DNA of 64,000 nucleotides from contig OY986973.1 of the NCBI GenBank assembly GCA_963920575.1, forward strand, positions 2,372,041 through 2,436,040, written 5' to 3'. Below, piece after piece: positions 1 through 10,488 of this stretch; position 1 is the stretch's first letter; every line of letters begins with the position of its first letter. The translations under genes were made by a program, and so were the position numbers. The DNA comes from Narthecium ossifragum (taxonomy: Eukaryota; Streptophyta; Magnoliopsida; Dioscoreales; Nartheciaceae). The notes under the pieces are model-generated. The model was not told the DNA's origin. It saw only the letters and a program-made list of their open reading frames with translations, and made no database searches.

Positions 1-682
1 CCTTGGATTTGACACGGCAGAGCCGACTTCAAGGAGTGGTGGGAAGGCTACAGCCGTGCAACAAATCAAGAAGGTACGTCAAATGACAGTAATTTACAAC
101 AACTTTGAGTCTTAATAACGACTTCACATAAATGGAACTTGCAGGTCCATGGTTATAAGTCTTTGGTTATGATTGGAGATGGAGCCACTGATCTTGAGGT
201 AATGACTTCTCTTTCTATGTTTAAGCTTATGCATTTTTATGGAGTTGCATAGGCTTAGCTTCAGATAGAACTTGCTTATGGCTTATGGATACACGCAATT
301 TCTTTGGAAGTCACACATTTATCACCCATAGTTCTTACATCACCAGTGTCCAATTGTCCCATACTGTACGCAGGAACTTCTTGGACACTTGCCATTCTGC
401 GAATTATATTGGCTGATTTAGAGTCGATATCTACATGATTATAAGCTTGTATTTCATGAACAATGAAGCAGCTGTTTTCTTTTTTTCTTTTTGTTTTTTT
501 CTTTTGTTTTGTGTGTGTGTGTGTGTCTACGATTATGTGACCTTTTTGTACTTCAGGCTCGACAACCTGGCGGAGCTGATCTTTTTGTCTGTTATGGAGG
601 GGTTCAACTTCGAAAACCAGTTGCAGCCAAAGCTGATTGGCTTGTTCTCAGTTTTCAAGATTTGCTAACTTCCTTAGAATGA
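1..682 (+). CDS. PSP: Phosphoserine phosphatase, C-terminal part (gene runs off the left edge)
   Basis: Last three exons, about 2-73, 145-198 and 557-682, joined in frame by GT-AG introns and ending in TGA. They encode the C-terminal HAD-fold part of phosphoserine phosphatase, the last step of the phosphorylated (plastid) serine pathway: O-phosphoserine to serine plus phosphate. Visible signatures are EPTSRSGGKA with the lysine of HAD motif III, then MIGDGATDLE, the acidic Mg-binding motif IV, and the family tail ADLFVCYGG...DWLVLSF. The catalytic DxDxT motif and the transit peptide lie left of the window. The second intron contains a short GT microsatellite (511-526). No lesion is visible. 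The family call is secure; plastid location is family knowledge. Confidence 0.95.
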
Positions 683-1181
683 TGCAAGTTCCGTCCTATT
701 ATTATTATGTATATGTATCATTCCTTCTTTTCTTTTTTTCATTTCCATTACTGTCAGGTGGTATTCAGCCTCGACAAATTTGTACCTTGAATCACCATTG
801 TTGTCTTGCTTTCTGAGAGAGAGGAAAAAAAAAAAACAATGTCCTCCGGGATGCAATTATTGCATTTCAACTTACCAGTAATAAAACAAGTCAATTATTT
901 GTTGCGATAAATGTATATTGGCCATGCATAACTGTTCATGCGCTCAGTTGGTTTGATATGTTAGACAGCTTTAAGTGCAAGTTTTTCTGCTCAACGCAAT
1001 GAAAGGGAATCCTAAAATGCCTATAGTTCATGACCTCTCATTCCCTGAGAATTGAGATGACCGCGGAGAAACGAAAAAGGGGAAGTGAAAACAATGCTGT
1101 AACAGACCAGTGAAGCTGAGACGCTGTTATGTTCATACTGGGAGTTGGTATCGATTTCGTGCTGCATCTTTCATTCATGGG
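683..1181 (+). other. Phosphoserine phosphatase 3' UTR and downstream flank
   Basis: Non-coding sequence after the phosphatase stop codon. Roughly 769-1140 recurs in diverged form at about 2840-3240, including the stretches around ACCTTGAATCACCATTGTTG, the AATGTCCT region, ATGTATATTG, CCATGCATAACT and TTAGACAGCTT/CTAGACAGCTT. The 3' flank was therefore duplicated. No other gene is seen here. Confidence 0.6.
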
Positions 1182-1630
1182 TTTTTTTTTTTTTTTTTTT
1201 TTTTTTGGAATAGTCGAGCCAAAATGCTAGAAAGAGCTACGAAGAAAATGTGATAAAAAAGCTTACAGCAAGTATCACCCCAGAACCCAAAAAGTATCAA
1301 GTATCAACAACATTTTAGAGTATACCCCAAATCCAAAAAGTATCAAGCATCAATCACAAGGAAAATGGAAAATCAAGAGACGCCTAAGATCCCTGAGCAA
1401 AGATCCAGCACTCTCGCCATCCCTTGATGCAGGCAAGAACAGCCAACTTATTTGCACGGCTACCTGGTCTCGATGCACAGATCTAAAAACTGAAACCTCG
1501 AATCCAGCAGCGATACTGCAAACCTCTCTTGGCAAAGACCACAACTCAGCGATACTGCAAACCTCCCTTAGCAAAGACCACAACTCTCACGAGAGAATCT
1601 CCCATTTATACAACTACCAAAATACTGGTT
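1182..1630 (-). mobile_element. LINE-like 3' end (poly-A tail on the minus strand)
   Basis: A 25-nt T run (1182-1206) followed by GGAATAGTCGAGCCAAAATGCTAG. Read on the minus strand this is CTAGCATTTTGGCTCGACT plus a short stretch and a poly-A tail. The end resembles that of the clear LINE at 14868 and the mini-retroposon at 43272. The body holds a 39-bp tandem duplication (1509-1547 and 1548-1586). No reverse transcriptase is left, and I could not fix the 5' boundary or a target-site duplication. Confidence 0.5.
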
Positions 1631-1631
1631 T

Positions 1632-1826
1632 TTGACTCAAAAAAGAAAGAAAGATGAGCACCTCAAGCCTGAGCCAACTATAAAAAAGCCTTCCGTTATA
1701 GCCAATAATTCTGCTTCCTCTTTCTCTGCAGACGATGCCACAACTCCTTCAGATATAGCAAGCTCCATCCTTCCTTCCTTGGAGGAAAAAACACCACCAA
1801 CACCTGTAGACCCATTTGCCAGCTGA
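1632..1826 (+). other. Coding-like fragment of unknown origin
   Basis: An open frame of 64 residues rich in Lys, Ser, Thr and Pro, starting with a basic KRKKDEH stretch and ending EKTPPTPVDPFAS before TGA. Its composition looks like a disordered protein tail more than random AT-rich DNA, but I recognise no family. It lies between a LINE tail and a MITE, so it may be a captured or decayed exon. It may equally be chance. Confidence 0.2.
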
Positions 1827-1868
1827 AAGCATCCATCCACCGTGGCTGAGCATGAGAACTCCTCTTGC

Positions 1869-2713
1869 GGCTAGGTTTGGTTGTACTATTCATGCATGAA
1901 TCGGAATGAGAATTCTTTAAAACAAGGAATTCAATGTGTTTGGTTATAGTCTTCATTTAATAATCAGAATTGAAGTTTATGCGTTTGAGGGAACTTTGGA
2001 TTCCCGAATTTGATAAGGGAATCCAGAGTTTCCTCAAATGCATGAACTCATATTTATGGAATGTACATAAATATCCTTCATTTTTTTTTATTAAATTGAT
2101 TAAACGGCTAGGATCAATCATTAAAATAATCTTATTTTTTTCTCTTATTTATTAATAATCTTATTTCTTTCTCTTATTTATTAATAATCTTATTTATTCC
2201 TCTTATTTATTATAATCTTATTTCTTTCTCTTATTTATTAATAATATTTCAAATAATATTAATAATTTTATTTCTCTCTTATTTATTATTAATATTTCAA
2301 ATAATATTAATATTCTTATTTCTTTCTCTTAATTATTAATAATATTAGGAACTTTCATATTAATAATCTTATTTCTTTCTCTTATTTATTAATAAGATTT
2401 CAAAGAATAATCTTATTTCTTTATCTCATTATTAATAATCTTTCATCCAAATAAGTCAAGGTAATGCAAATACATATATATATACATAAATATATTCTTA
2501 AATCTATGCTATTAGAGTAAGGGGTATTTTGGTCTTTAATTTATATTCTCATTCCAGTTCCCATGTTTATTATGTATACTAAACACTTGTAAGTTTCATT
2601 CTCCTTCCAGTTCCTTGACGTACCAAACAACCATAATTCCTTTCCAGTTCTCATTTCCAATCATGTTCATATTCCCAATCTCATTCCCATTCTCATGGCA
2701 ACCAAATATGGCC
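1869..2713. mobile_element. MITE-like element with TTTGGTTG-type ends
   Basis: The left end reads GGCTAGGTTTGGTTG. The reverse complement of the right end reads GGCCATATTTGGTTG, which matches at 12 of 15 positions. Subterminal GGAATGAGAAT-like motifs also appear on both sides in inverted order. There is no coding capacity. The ends resemble PIF/Harbinger-type MITEs, but no clean TWA target-site duplication is visible, so superfamily and exact boundaries are uncertain. The middle has expanded into a minisatellite. Confidence 0.5.
2131..2455. repeat. AT-rich minisatellite inside the MITE
   Basis: About nine to ten degenerate copies of a 28-32 nt unit built on CTTATTTCTTTCTC followed by TTATTTATTAATAAT. 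Some copies carry an extra ATTTCAAATAATATTAAT block. The first two or three copies are almost identical, which indicates local slippage or unequal exchange. Confidence 0.75.
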
Positions 2714-2729
2714 CAATGATCCACCAAAC

Positions 2730-2756
2730 GAGTTCGGATCCGATAACCCACTAAGT
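2730..2756 (+). repeat. 27-bp exact repeat, copy 1 (other copy 9855-9881)
   Basis: These 27 bases, centred on TTCGGATCCGATAACCC, recur exactly at 9855-9881 in the same orientation while the flanks differ. A related reverse-oriented GGATCC-rich stretch lies near 28870-28905. Function unknown; it could be the remnant of a dispersed element. Confidence 0.6.
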
Positions 2757-2839
2757 CTACAATCTTGCAGGATGCTTTTCTATCACTTGAAATTTATTTA
2801 TCGGTTGCGGATCTGGATTCACATACATAGCACACAAAA

Positions 2840-3088
2840 GAAAAATCTGTACCTTGAATCACCATTGTTGTCCTGTGCTTCTGACAAAAGAAGCAATGTC
2901 CTTTGGAATTGGGATGCAAATTGTTGAATTTAAACTTACCAGTTTTAAAGTACCTCAACTATTTGTTTGTTGCCATTTAAATGTATATTGACCATGCATA
3001 ACTAGTCTGAACAGCTCATTTGCTCTTTTTGTATTCCGTGTACATATTTGACTGGATATGCTCTGCTAGACAGCTTCAATACCAGACA

Positions 3089-3151
<63 letters not shown>

Positions 3152-3240
3152 CACCTCTCATTCCCCGCGGCGCGCGTCTTCTCCGTCGAGGAAAATGAAA
3201 AAGAGAAAAGTGAAATTAATGCGATAACATATTAGTGAAT
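2840..3240 (+). repeat. Second copy of the phosphatase 3' flank
   Basis: Diverged direct repeat of about 769-1140, in the same orientation and with colinear blocks, interrupted by an (AT)n microsatellite. The duplication put roughly 2 kb of repeat-rich DNA between the two copies. No coding sequence. Confidence 0.65.
3092..3145. repeat. (AT)n microsatellite, ~27 units
   Basis: Uninterrupted AT dinucleotide run of 54 bases inside the duplicated 3' flank; absent from the first copy of that flank. Confidence 0.95.
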
Positions 3241-3446
3241 TAGCTTAGATGCTCTTAATACTAGTCTCGAGGAACCTGGGACTCCAAATTAATGGCATAA
3301 TTCCAGGGATGGAATTGAAGTATTTGCCTATTCGACCAACGTTATATCGAATGATACGACACGAGATCCAAGTCCCACCGCTCTCTTATTGTTCCAATGG
3401 GTACTGATTGGTGTACATGCTGATGTCATATATGCATTGCACATGT

Positions 3447-3700
3447 CTGAATCAGTAGTGGACTATCGATTCTTTCATATAGTCCATCAGTAGACTGATC
3501 TACCGATGGACTAGATTAATGAATCGGTAGTCTACTATCGATTGAATTATTCATTTAGTTCATCGATAGTGAGATACCGATAGACTATATCAATCAATCG
3601 GTACATCACTACCGATACAATTCAATCGGTAGGGAGCTACCATCGGTGATTACATGGATGAATCCGTAGTGGACTACCGATTCGATTGCATATGCATTAC
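3447..3700. repeat. Array of ~31-nt palindromic units (CTACCGAT...ATCGGTAG)
   Basis: Repeated short hairpin units with 8-nt arms CTAYCGAT and ATCGGTAG around a 15-nt AT-rich spacer. A good example is around 3501-3533, and others follow to 3685. The outer blocks AGTAGTGGACTATCGATTC (near 3455) and CGTAGTGGACTACCGATTC (near 3665) are near-identical. A second array of the same unit lies at 49230-49412. There are no open frames, and the class is unknown to me. Confidence 0.6.
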
Positions 3701-3719
3701 ACATGCCACCGATCCATGT

Positions 3720-5033
3720 GCATAAAACATTTTCCTTGAATGCTCTAAAAAGTCTAGTCTATGGTGATTAGCTTCCACATTGATGCCCAAAACCTTCCTG
3801 ATTGTCTTGATGGTGTGGATGGTATCATCACGTCTTCTTCAGTCTTTATCAATTAGACTAGCCTCTTATTAGGTGACTGGGGACCTCTGATTTCATGGGC
3901 TTATTCCTTGTTTGACTACTACTCCGGATAAGGGAGCGAGCTCATCCAAAACTTTGATTCATCTCTCGATCACCCTTTTTTTTTTTTTGATGATTGATCG
4001 ATATCATGTTTATACGACTCAAAACCATGCAGCAAATTTGTCATGGATTTATCAAGAACTCCATATAATAACTTGTTTATAATGGATCCATGGGTTTATT
4101 CCTTGTTTAAGGTTGTCGGTCAACCTTGGCAAAGTGAGGGGATATACGTCATCATATTCGAATTTATCACGCCTTGGAATATCCTATTCTCCACGTTAAT
4201 TCCATAGGATCAAAAAGATCCAAGTATGGATGAAAATTAATAAGTTTCTACTTTCTACTACAAGATCGTCTCCATCACATGCCCACTTCTTTGCTGTCCA
4301 AGTTGAACATCCCATGCTTGTTCCCAGTTCCCACCCAAGAATTCCAATATCCTTCTCTCTAGTGTGAACAGAGCTTTCTTTATATTTCTTCCAGCCATTT
4401 GAAATCCCTTATAAAGATTTGAAATCCCCTATAAAGGCCATCCCATCTACAGGTGATATATTCTCCACCCCCCACATCGGACTAGCTAAGGCCTCTCTCT
4501 GCTTGAGAGTATCCAAGAACTGGTTTGTTTCAAGCCTTTTCCCACTCCTCCAGAACCCATTTGCAATCTGCTTCTAGTTGTCAGTTAAAAACCCTTTTTT
4601 TGTTGGGTTTTGGTGTAACTTGGTAGTCTGATGCTTGTTTAGTGCAAGGTGTGGAAGCCTTTTATTGGATTTTGGGGATCAATTTCAGCATTTCTTAGAT
4701 TCTATCATCCTTCTGATGGAGCCCATCTGGTAGCTTATGAGTTAAAGTTGGTTTTGATTCATTTTCGATATCGATTTGCTTTTCTGTCCATGCTGGGACC
4801 TGTAATAAGTGTTTTGTAGTATGGAATTTGACATTTTTTCTTGGAATATGTCATATGATGATCAAGAATTCGATCGTTGATGCAATTAACATATTGATGG
4901 ATTTGGCTATTAATTGATATCAGATTCACATTTCTGATACAACTCCTTTTCAAATTTGGGGTGTGCTTTTGCTACTGTAATCTTTAAGATGCTTTGGCAT
5001 TTTGTATCGTTGATAATCCGCAGGCTTTTGCGC
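3720..5033 (+). promoter_or_regulatory. Upstream region and probable 5' leader of the acid phosphatase
   Basis: No open gene is seen. A 3' splice site (TAATCCGCAG, ending 5024) lies ten bases before the chosen start codon, so a leader intron is likely, with the first leader exon probably near 4480-4640. I see no clear TATA box. The PHR1-type motif was not looked for systematically. Confidence 0.35.
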
Positions 5034-8000
5034 ATGATGAGATCTTTAGGGTGGATTTATTGGGTCGTTGCTGTAAATCTATTAAGCTTTGGGGCAGCTC
5101 ATCCTGATGGAGGAGGACAACCTCTTGCAAAAATTGCTATAGAAAATGCCACAGTTGCCCTTGATGATTCAGCTTATATCAAAGCATCACCTGTAGTTCT
5201 TGGCTTAAAGGTGCCATTGAATTCTTCCTTGTTGCTATCTCCTTCAATTTATTTTTGGGAGGAGTACTGATTCATTTTTCTGACACAGGGAGAAAATAAC
5301 GAGTGGATCGCTTTGGAATATAGCCACTCAAACCGCTCAAATGATGATTGGATTGGAGTTTTCTCTCCTGCAAATTTCAAGTATGTCCATTATGCTCAAC
5401 AAAGCTGGATCAGGTTTTGTGGTTCAATTTGGAGTAAGAATGGAGGAATGCTATGTTGATCTGTGGTAAATTTTGAAAATTTCAGTGCTTCTGTTTGCCC
5501 AAAAGAGACTGAAAGGATGTATCCTCCAATGATATGCACTGCCCCAATTAAGGTTGGTGCTCACTATATTTAGTAATATGGTACCGAAGCCATATGGAGT
5601 GCTGTAGTTAAGTTATGATCTGTGTACACTGCTAACAGGGTTCATGCTTAAATTTTGCAGTTCCAGTTTGCAAATTACAGTGAGGCCTATGTGAAAACAG
5701 GAAAGGGAACCTTAAAGCTTACACTGATCAATCAAAGGGCGGATTTCTCGTTTGCTTTATTTTCTGGCGGTCCCTTTAATGTATGAATCCGAACTGATAT
5801 CTATTGTTAATGAAAGAAGACTAGGCAGCTATCAGAATCAAAATGCTTACATTCACATCTATTCATGCTGATAGCAGAGTTGGAAAACTTATGGTTTGTT
5901 AAGTTGACAATCTTAGTTCTTGAAGAATACTAGTAAAATTATCTCGATCATCTGCATCTGTCAGTGAACAAAAATCTTGTCTCGTTTGTTAATGAAGAAA
6001 AGTTCGTATGACCTTGAGATCCATAATCGTAACATGTCTAATATGCAAGGAAACATTTATGAAGTTGTCAAGTACACAGATTTGTCGATCATGTTTTAGC
6101 CCACACCTCTTGCTCTGGTATACATTTCATGGATCATCTTCCATTGATTGATGGCCTAGTTGTCGGGTGAACTACATATCTTATTTCAGTACATGGCAAG
6201 GTTCAAACTTGACTCATAAGCTTCTTTAATTGCTACATACTATGTTCAGTTAACTTTTCTGATGAGAAAATAGGTGCATACTAACGTGACTACCTGTCTT
6301 TCCATGTAACAACAGCCAAAGCTCATTGCTGTCTCCAATACAGTGACTTTTGCAAATCCAAAGGCACCTGTTTACCCACGGTTAGCTCAAGGAAAGTCTT
6401 GGAATGAAGTAAGCTTTTACTGAGCTCGTACTGTACATTGAATCTGGAACAAGAAGATATGCAATTTAATTAGTTTCCTTCTGGATGGACCATTATTGCT
6501 ACAGATCTATTGTGATATTCTGTATAGGTGTTGAGAAGTAATAGGTTGCAATGCCAAGTCAACATGTATCGTTCATGACACAATGCTTTTAAGAACAAGC
6601 TATAAAAATTTACATGAATTTTTGGAGACTATCATGTACCGTAGAGGATGGTATTTCAGCTATCTCTATGATCTTTCATGCCAATCTTTTTTTACCTCTG
6701 CGTGGTATTTGGTATCATAATCTCTTCAGTTCAGAAGACTTGTAGTGATGACACGATAACAGTTAATGTCTCTTTTTTTACCTCCATGCTATGCTTCTTT
6801 TCTTGTACTCCTTGAGTGAGTGACAGTAGGATAGTTTGCTATCAGATGACCATAACTTGGACTAGTGGATATGGTATCCATGAGGCGATGCCTTTGGTTG
6901 AGTGGGCCTCACAAGGAGGAGCCAATATGCTTTCCCCAGCAGCAACCCTGACCTTCGGTCGGAATAGCATGTGTGGTAAGTATTCTTCTTTGTTTTGCCT
7001 TTCTATCGAAATCCTCGTGCATTTTACATCTGGTTTATCATCTGTTATTTAGCTACCGTTCATCGATTCCGATCGACAGGTGCACCTGCAAGAACGGTGG
7101 GGTGGCGCGACCCTGGATTTATACATACATGTTTTTTAAAGGAATTATGGCCTAATCACATGTATTCTTCTGCAACCTGCTTATTTGCTTTCCTAGCTGA
7201 TCTAAGGGCCTCCAAGTTCTCCAAGTTGAAACTAATGATAGTTTTCATTCGGATTCCACATATTGATTAGCGAAATATCAAGAAACAGTTTCATTATTGA
7301 TTGGCATTGCATGTTGTTTCATATTTGAGTCATAATATTGCAGGTATAGTTACAAGGTCGGACATAAGTTACTCAATGGTTCTTATGTCTGGAGTCAGTC
7401 ATACAGCTTTAGAGCATCACCATATCCTGGGCAAGACTCCTTGCAGCGAGTAGTTGTTTTTGGTGATATGGGGAAGGTATGGGATTTCTTTCTTACTTCC
7501 TATTAAAATGAGAATCCCAATTCCAAATGACCCTAAGAAATTGCATTATAATCAGACCAAGTTTGCGATTCTTTCAGGCAGAGGCTGATGGTTCCAATGA
7601 GTACAATAATTTTCAGCCTGGTTCTCTTAACACAACCAACCAGCTTGTTAAGGACTTGAAGAACATCGATATGGTTATTCATATAGGAGATATATGTTAT
7701 GCAAATGGGTACATCTCACAGTGGGATCAGTTTACGTCACAAATTGAACCAATTGCTTCAAATGTGCCTTATATGATTGGGAGGTTAGTCTTTGTTCATC
7801 TGCACAGATGTGTAGCAATCTAATTTATGCAAGCATTATAATATTTCCAAGTGCTTGTTTGCAGTGGTAACCATGAGCGCGACTGGCCTGGAACAGGATC
7901 GTTTTATACGAGCATGGATTCAGGTGGAGAATGTGGTGTTTTGGCAGAGACAATGTTCTATGTTCCAGCAGAGAACAGAGCTAAGTTTTGGTATGCAACA

Positions 8001-8936
8001 AAAAATAAGTAACCTCTGCTATATTCCACTTGTCCAATTGTGCAGTTTCTCTTCTGAATAGTTTTACTTCCATAAATCTCGGGGCCATATGGCTGCCAAG
8101 TTTTAGATTCCTATTCATCATGAATCCCGTTTGCTCAAGATTCTCATATCTCAATTACGTTGTCCTTCTTTCTATTTCCAGGTACTCAACAGATTATGGC
8201 ATGTTTCGCTTCTGTATAGCTGACAGTGAGCATGATTGGAGACCACACACTGAGCAGTATAAATTCATCGAGCACTGCCTATCCTCAGTTGATAGACAAA
8301 AGCAGCCATGGCTAATCTTCCTTGCGCATCGTGTTCTTGGCTACTCATCGGGCGTTGGCTATGGCTTCCAGGGATCCTTCGAAGAGCCTATGGGAAGAGA
8401 GAGTCTTCAAGATCTCTGGCAAAAGTACAAGGTTGACATTGCATTCTATGGTCATTACCACAACTATGAAAGAACATGTCCAGTATACCAGGTATCTATT
8501 CTGCTCGATTCTTATGAATCATATGCTCGACTCGATCATGGATTCATAGTAAAAATCGAATGAATGCTACTTATGTCTCAAAAGCTTATCGTACTCGATA
8601 TTATGCATTAATGTCTTCGAATTGTTGCAGAACATCTGTGTGCGCAATGCATCTCACCACTACACCGGCACCTTCTCGGCAACAACCCACGTAGTTGTTG
8701 GAGGTGCAGGAGCAAACCTCTCTCCCTTCAGCAGCGTTCGACCCAGCTGGAGTTACTTTCAAGATTCCAACTATGGATTCGCGAAGCTCACGGCATTCAA
8801 CCATTCGACATTGATGTTAGAGTACAAGAGAAGCAACGATGGATTGGTCTATGATCACTTCACGATTTCTCGTGATTACCGCGACATCTTAGCTTGCACT
8901 TTCGACAGCTGCTCCAGAACTACACTTGCCACTTAA
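5034..8936 (+). CDS. PAP27: Purple acid phosphatase, PAP27/PAP1 type (secreted metallophosphatase)
   Basis: Twelve exons: 5034-5210, 5289-5380, 5486-5552, 5661-5780, 6316-6408, 6846-6975, 7080-7161, 7344-7476, 7578-7783, 7865-7990, 8182-8491 and 8631-8936. All introns are GT-AG and phases fit, giving 613 aa, the usual length of this clade. The N-terminus is a signal peptide (MMRSLGWIYWVVAVN). Purple acid phosphatases use a dinuclear metal centre to cleave phosphomonoesters. The five motif blocks are visible: GDMGK (~294), GDICYANGY (~335), GNHERDW (~368), AHRVLGY, and GHYHNYERTCP (~499, with Tyr where Val is commoner). A fibronectin-like N-terminal domain (WNEMTITWTSGYG) is present. The closest remembered group is called 'probable inactive PAP27/PAP1', so activity is not certain. 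No lesions. Confidence 0.94.
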
Positions 8937-10488
8937 GCAGTCCTCCAGCCAGGATCGACTAAAACCACGGAGGGGAGAGTATAACACCAATAAGGAGTAT
9001 GAGCATTATAGATCTCTCTACGTAAGAGCACTTTGCAAGGAGCATAACATGAGTTATAGTTTCACTTTTATAGCTTGAATCCCGTCATGTATTTGCTCCA
9101 GTAAGCTTAAATCTACTTTTGAATTACCAATTTCGGAGTAAATATGCCGACACCGTTGCAGAACAGCTCAAAGAGCGCGTCGAATTAGGTGGAGGGTTCC
9201 TTGTTGCTGTAAAGGGATAAATTTTTACCTTATCGTTATCCAGTGATGGCGTCAAGAGACCCCCTCATCGAGCCTACACATCATCACCGCGCACCCTGCA
9301 CACCCTCTCGTCAGCGTGGATAGTTGATCACGGCGAGTGGAAGGCAGATTATGAGAAAAGCAATAGAAGCGCTGTTAATAAGCTTGTAGAAATTAGGAGT
9401 GTCCTATAAACGTGGCTAAGTACCTCAGTCTCTGATCTTAGGATCCAACGACTGAGAATAAAATCAATATAAACCCTTATAAAAAAAAAGATGGAATTGA
9501 TGAAAATTGTAAAAAGATATGCAGAAGTAAATGAAACCAATTTAAATGTCAATAACTTTTGAGTCATCAAGTCAGATATCCAACAATTTTAATATAATAA
9601 AAACAGTATGATTTGCGAAATCATTTGCTATGAGCCTATGACAAGATTTGCTCCATTGGCCCATACACACAAGAAAGCCCAGCCACCTAAACCGGATATT
9701 GGGCCACCTAATGGCCACAGAGCCAAACAGTTTAAGCAACCAGATTATAGGAAAAACTACCAAGTACCAACCAACCCTCTCCCACATTTTCTTTCTTTAT
9801 ATTTTAAAGAAGACCAACTCGAAAAGAATCGGAGCAGGAGCAGGCTCCTGATCCGAGTTCGGATCCGATAACCCACTAAGTATATCACCTTCATTGGTCT
9901 TCCTTTTTAGAATCTCTAAAAAAGAAAAAGGGGTATATTGTAAAATGAAAGGAAAAAAACTCTTTAGCCTGTGTTTCTATTCTTTAGATTGGGATCTTTT
10001 TCGAGCGTTCTCATGTGAGAGATGACGGAGGAAAGAGACCGGTTTGGTGTTCGGGGATCGCTGTTTTAGAGAGAGAAAGGAAGCCCACCTCCTTGCGATC
10101 TGGAACTCCAGCCTCCATTTGACTGCCCAAGGTCGGATTTTTGTCTGTCTCCTTTGAATTTATTTTGAGAGTTGTAATGAGTTGGGTTTTGGAAATGGGT
10201 GGTGAATGTTGATGGATTTTTCTTGTTGGTATTAAAGATTAGAGCTTTTTATGCTATTTTAATTTCTATCCCCAGGAATCAAGGTTCTTGGGTTCCAAAG
10301 GTTCCAGATATGGTTTGAGATTTTTGGATTGTTTTGGGCTTCGAATGGTTTAGTTCAGTCAGAGCTGGATAAATGCGTTTTTGGTGCGTTTTTACCATTC
10401 GTTGGCATCCCGCATTTGGGATCTCTTTAAACGGGAATAATGAGTCCTACGAGCCTAGTGTCGAAATTATCGAGAGGGAGGAGGAGAA
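8937..10488. other. Spacer and leader region between the phosphatase and POLAR-like genes
   Basis: No gene recognised. It holds the phosphatase 3' UTR, the second 27-bp exact repeat (9855-9881), and the likely promoter and leader of the next gene. A TTGCGATCTGG...GCCCAAGGTCGG region near 10100-10135 looks like a transcribed leader followed by an intron. Short open frames here have no family features. Confidence 0.4.
9855..9881 (+). repeat. 27-bp exact repeat, copy 2
   Basis: Exact match to 2730-2756 with unrelated flanks apart from a shared GATCC-rich edge. Confidence 0.6.

Noticed and set aside
3447..3700. CRISPR-like array
   Set aside because: Units are degenerate, have no unique spacers of constant length, alternate in orientation, and the genome is a plant.
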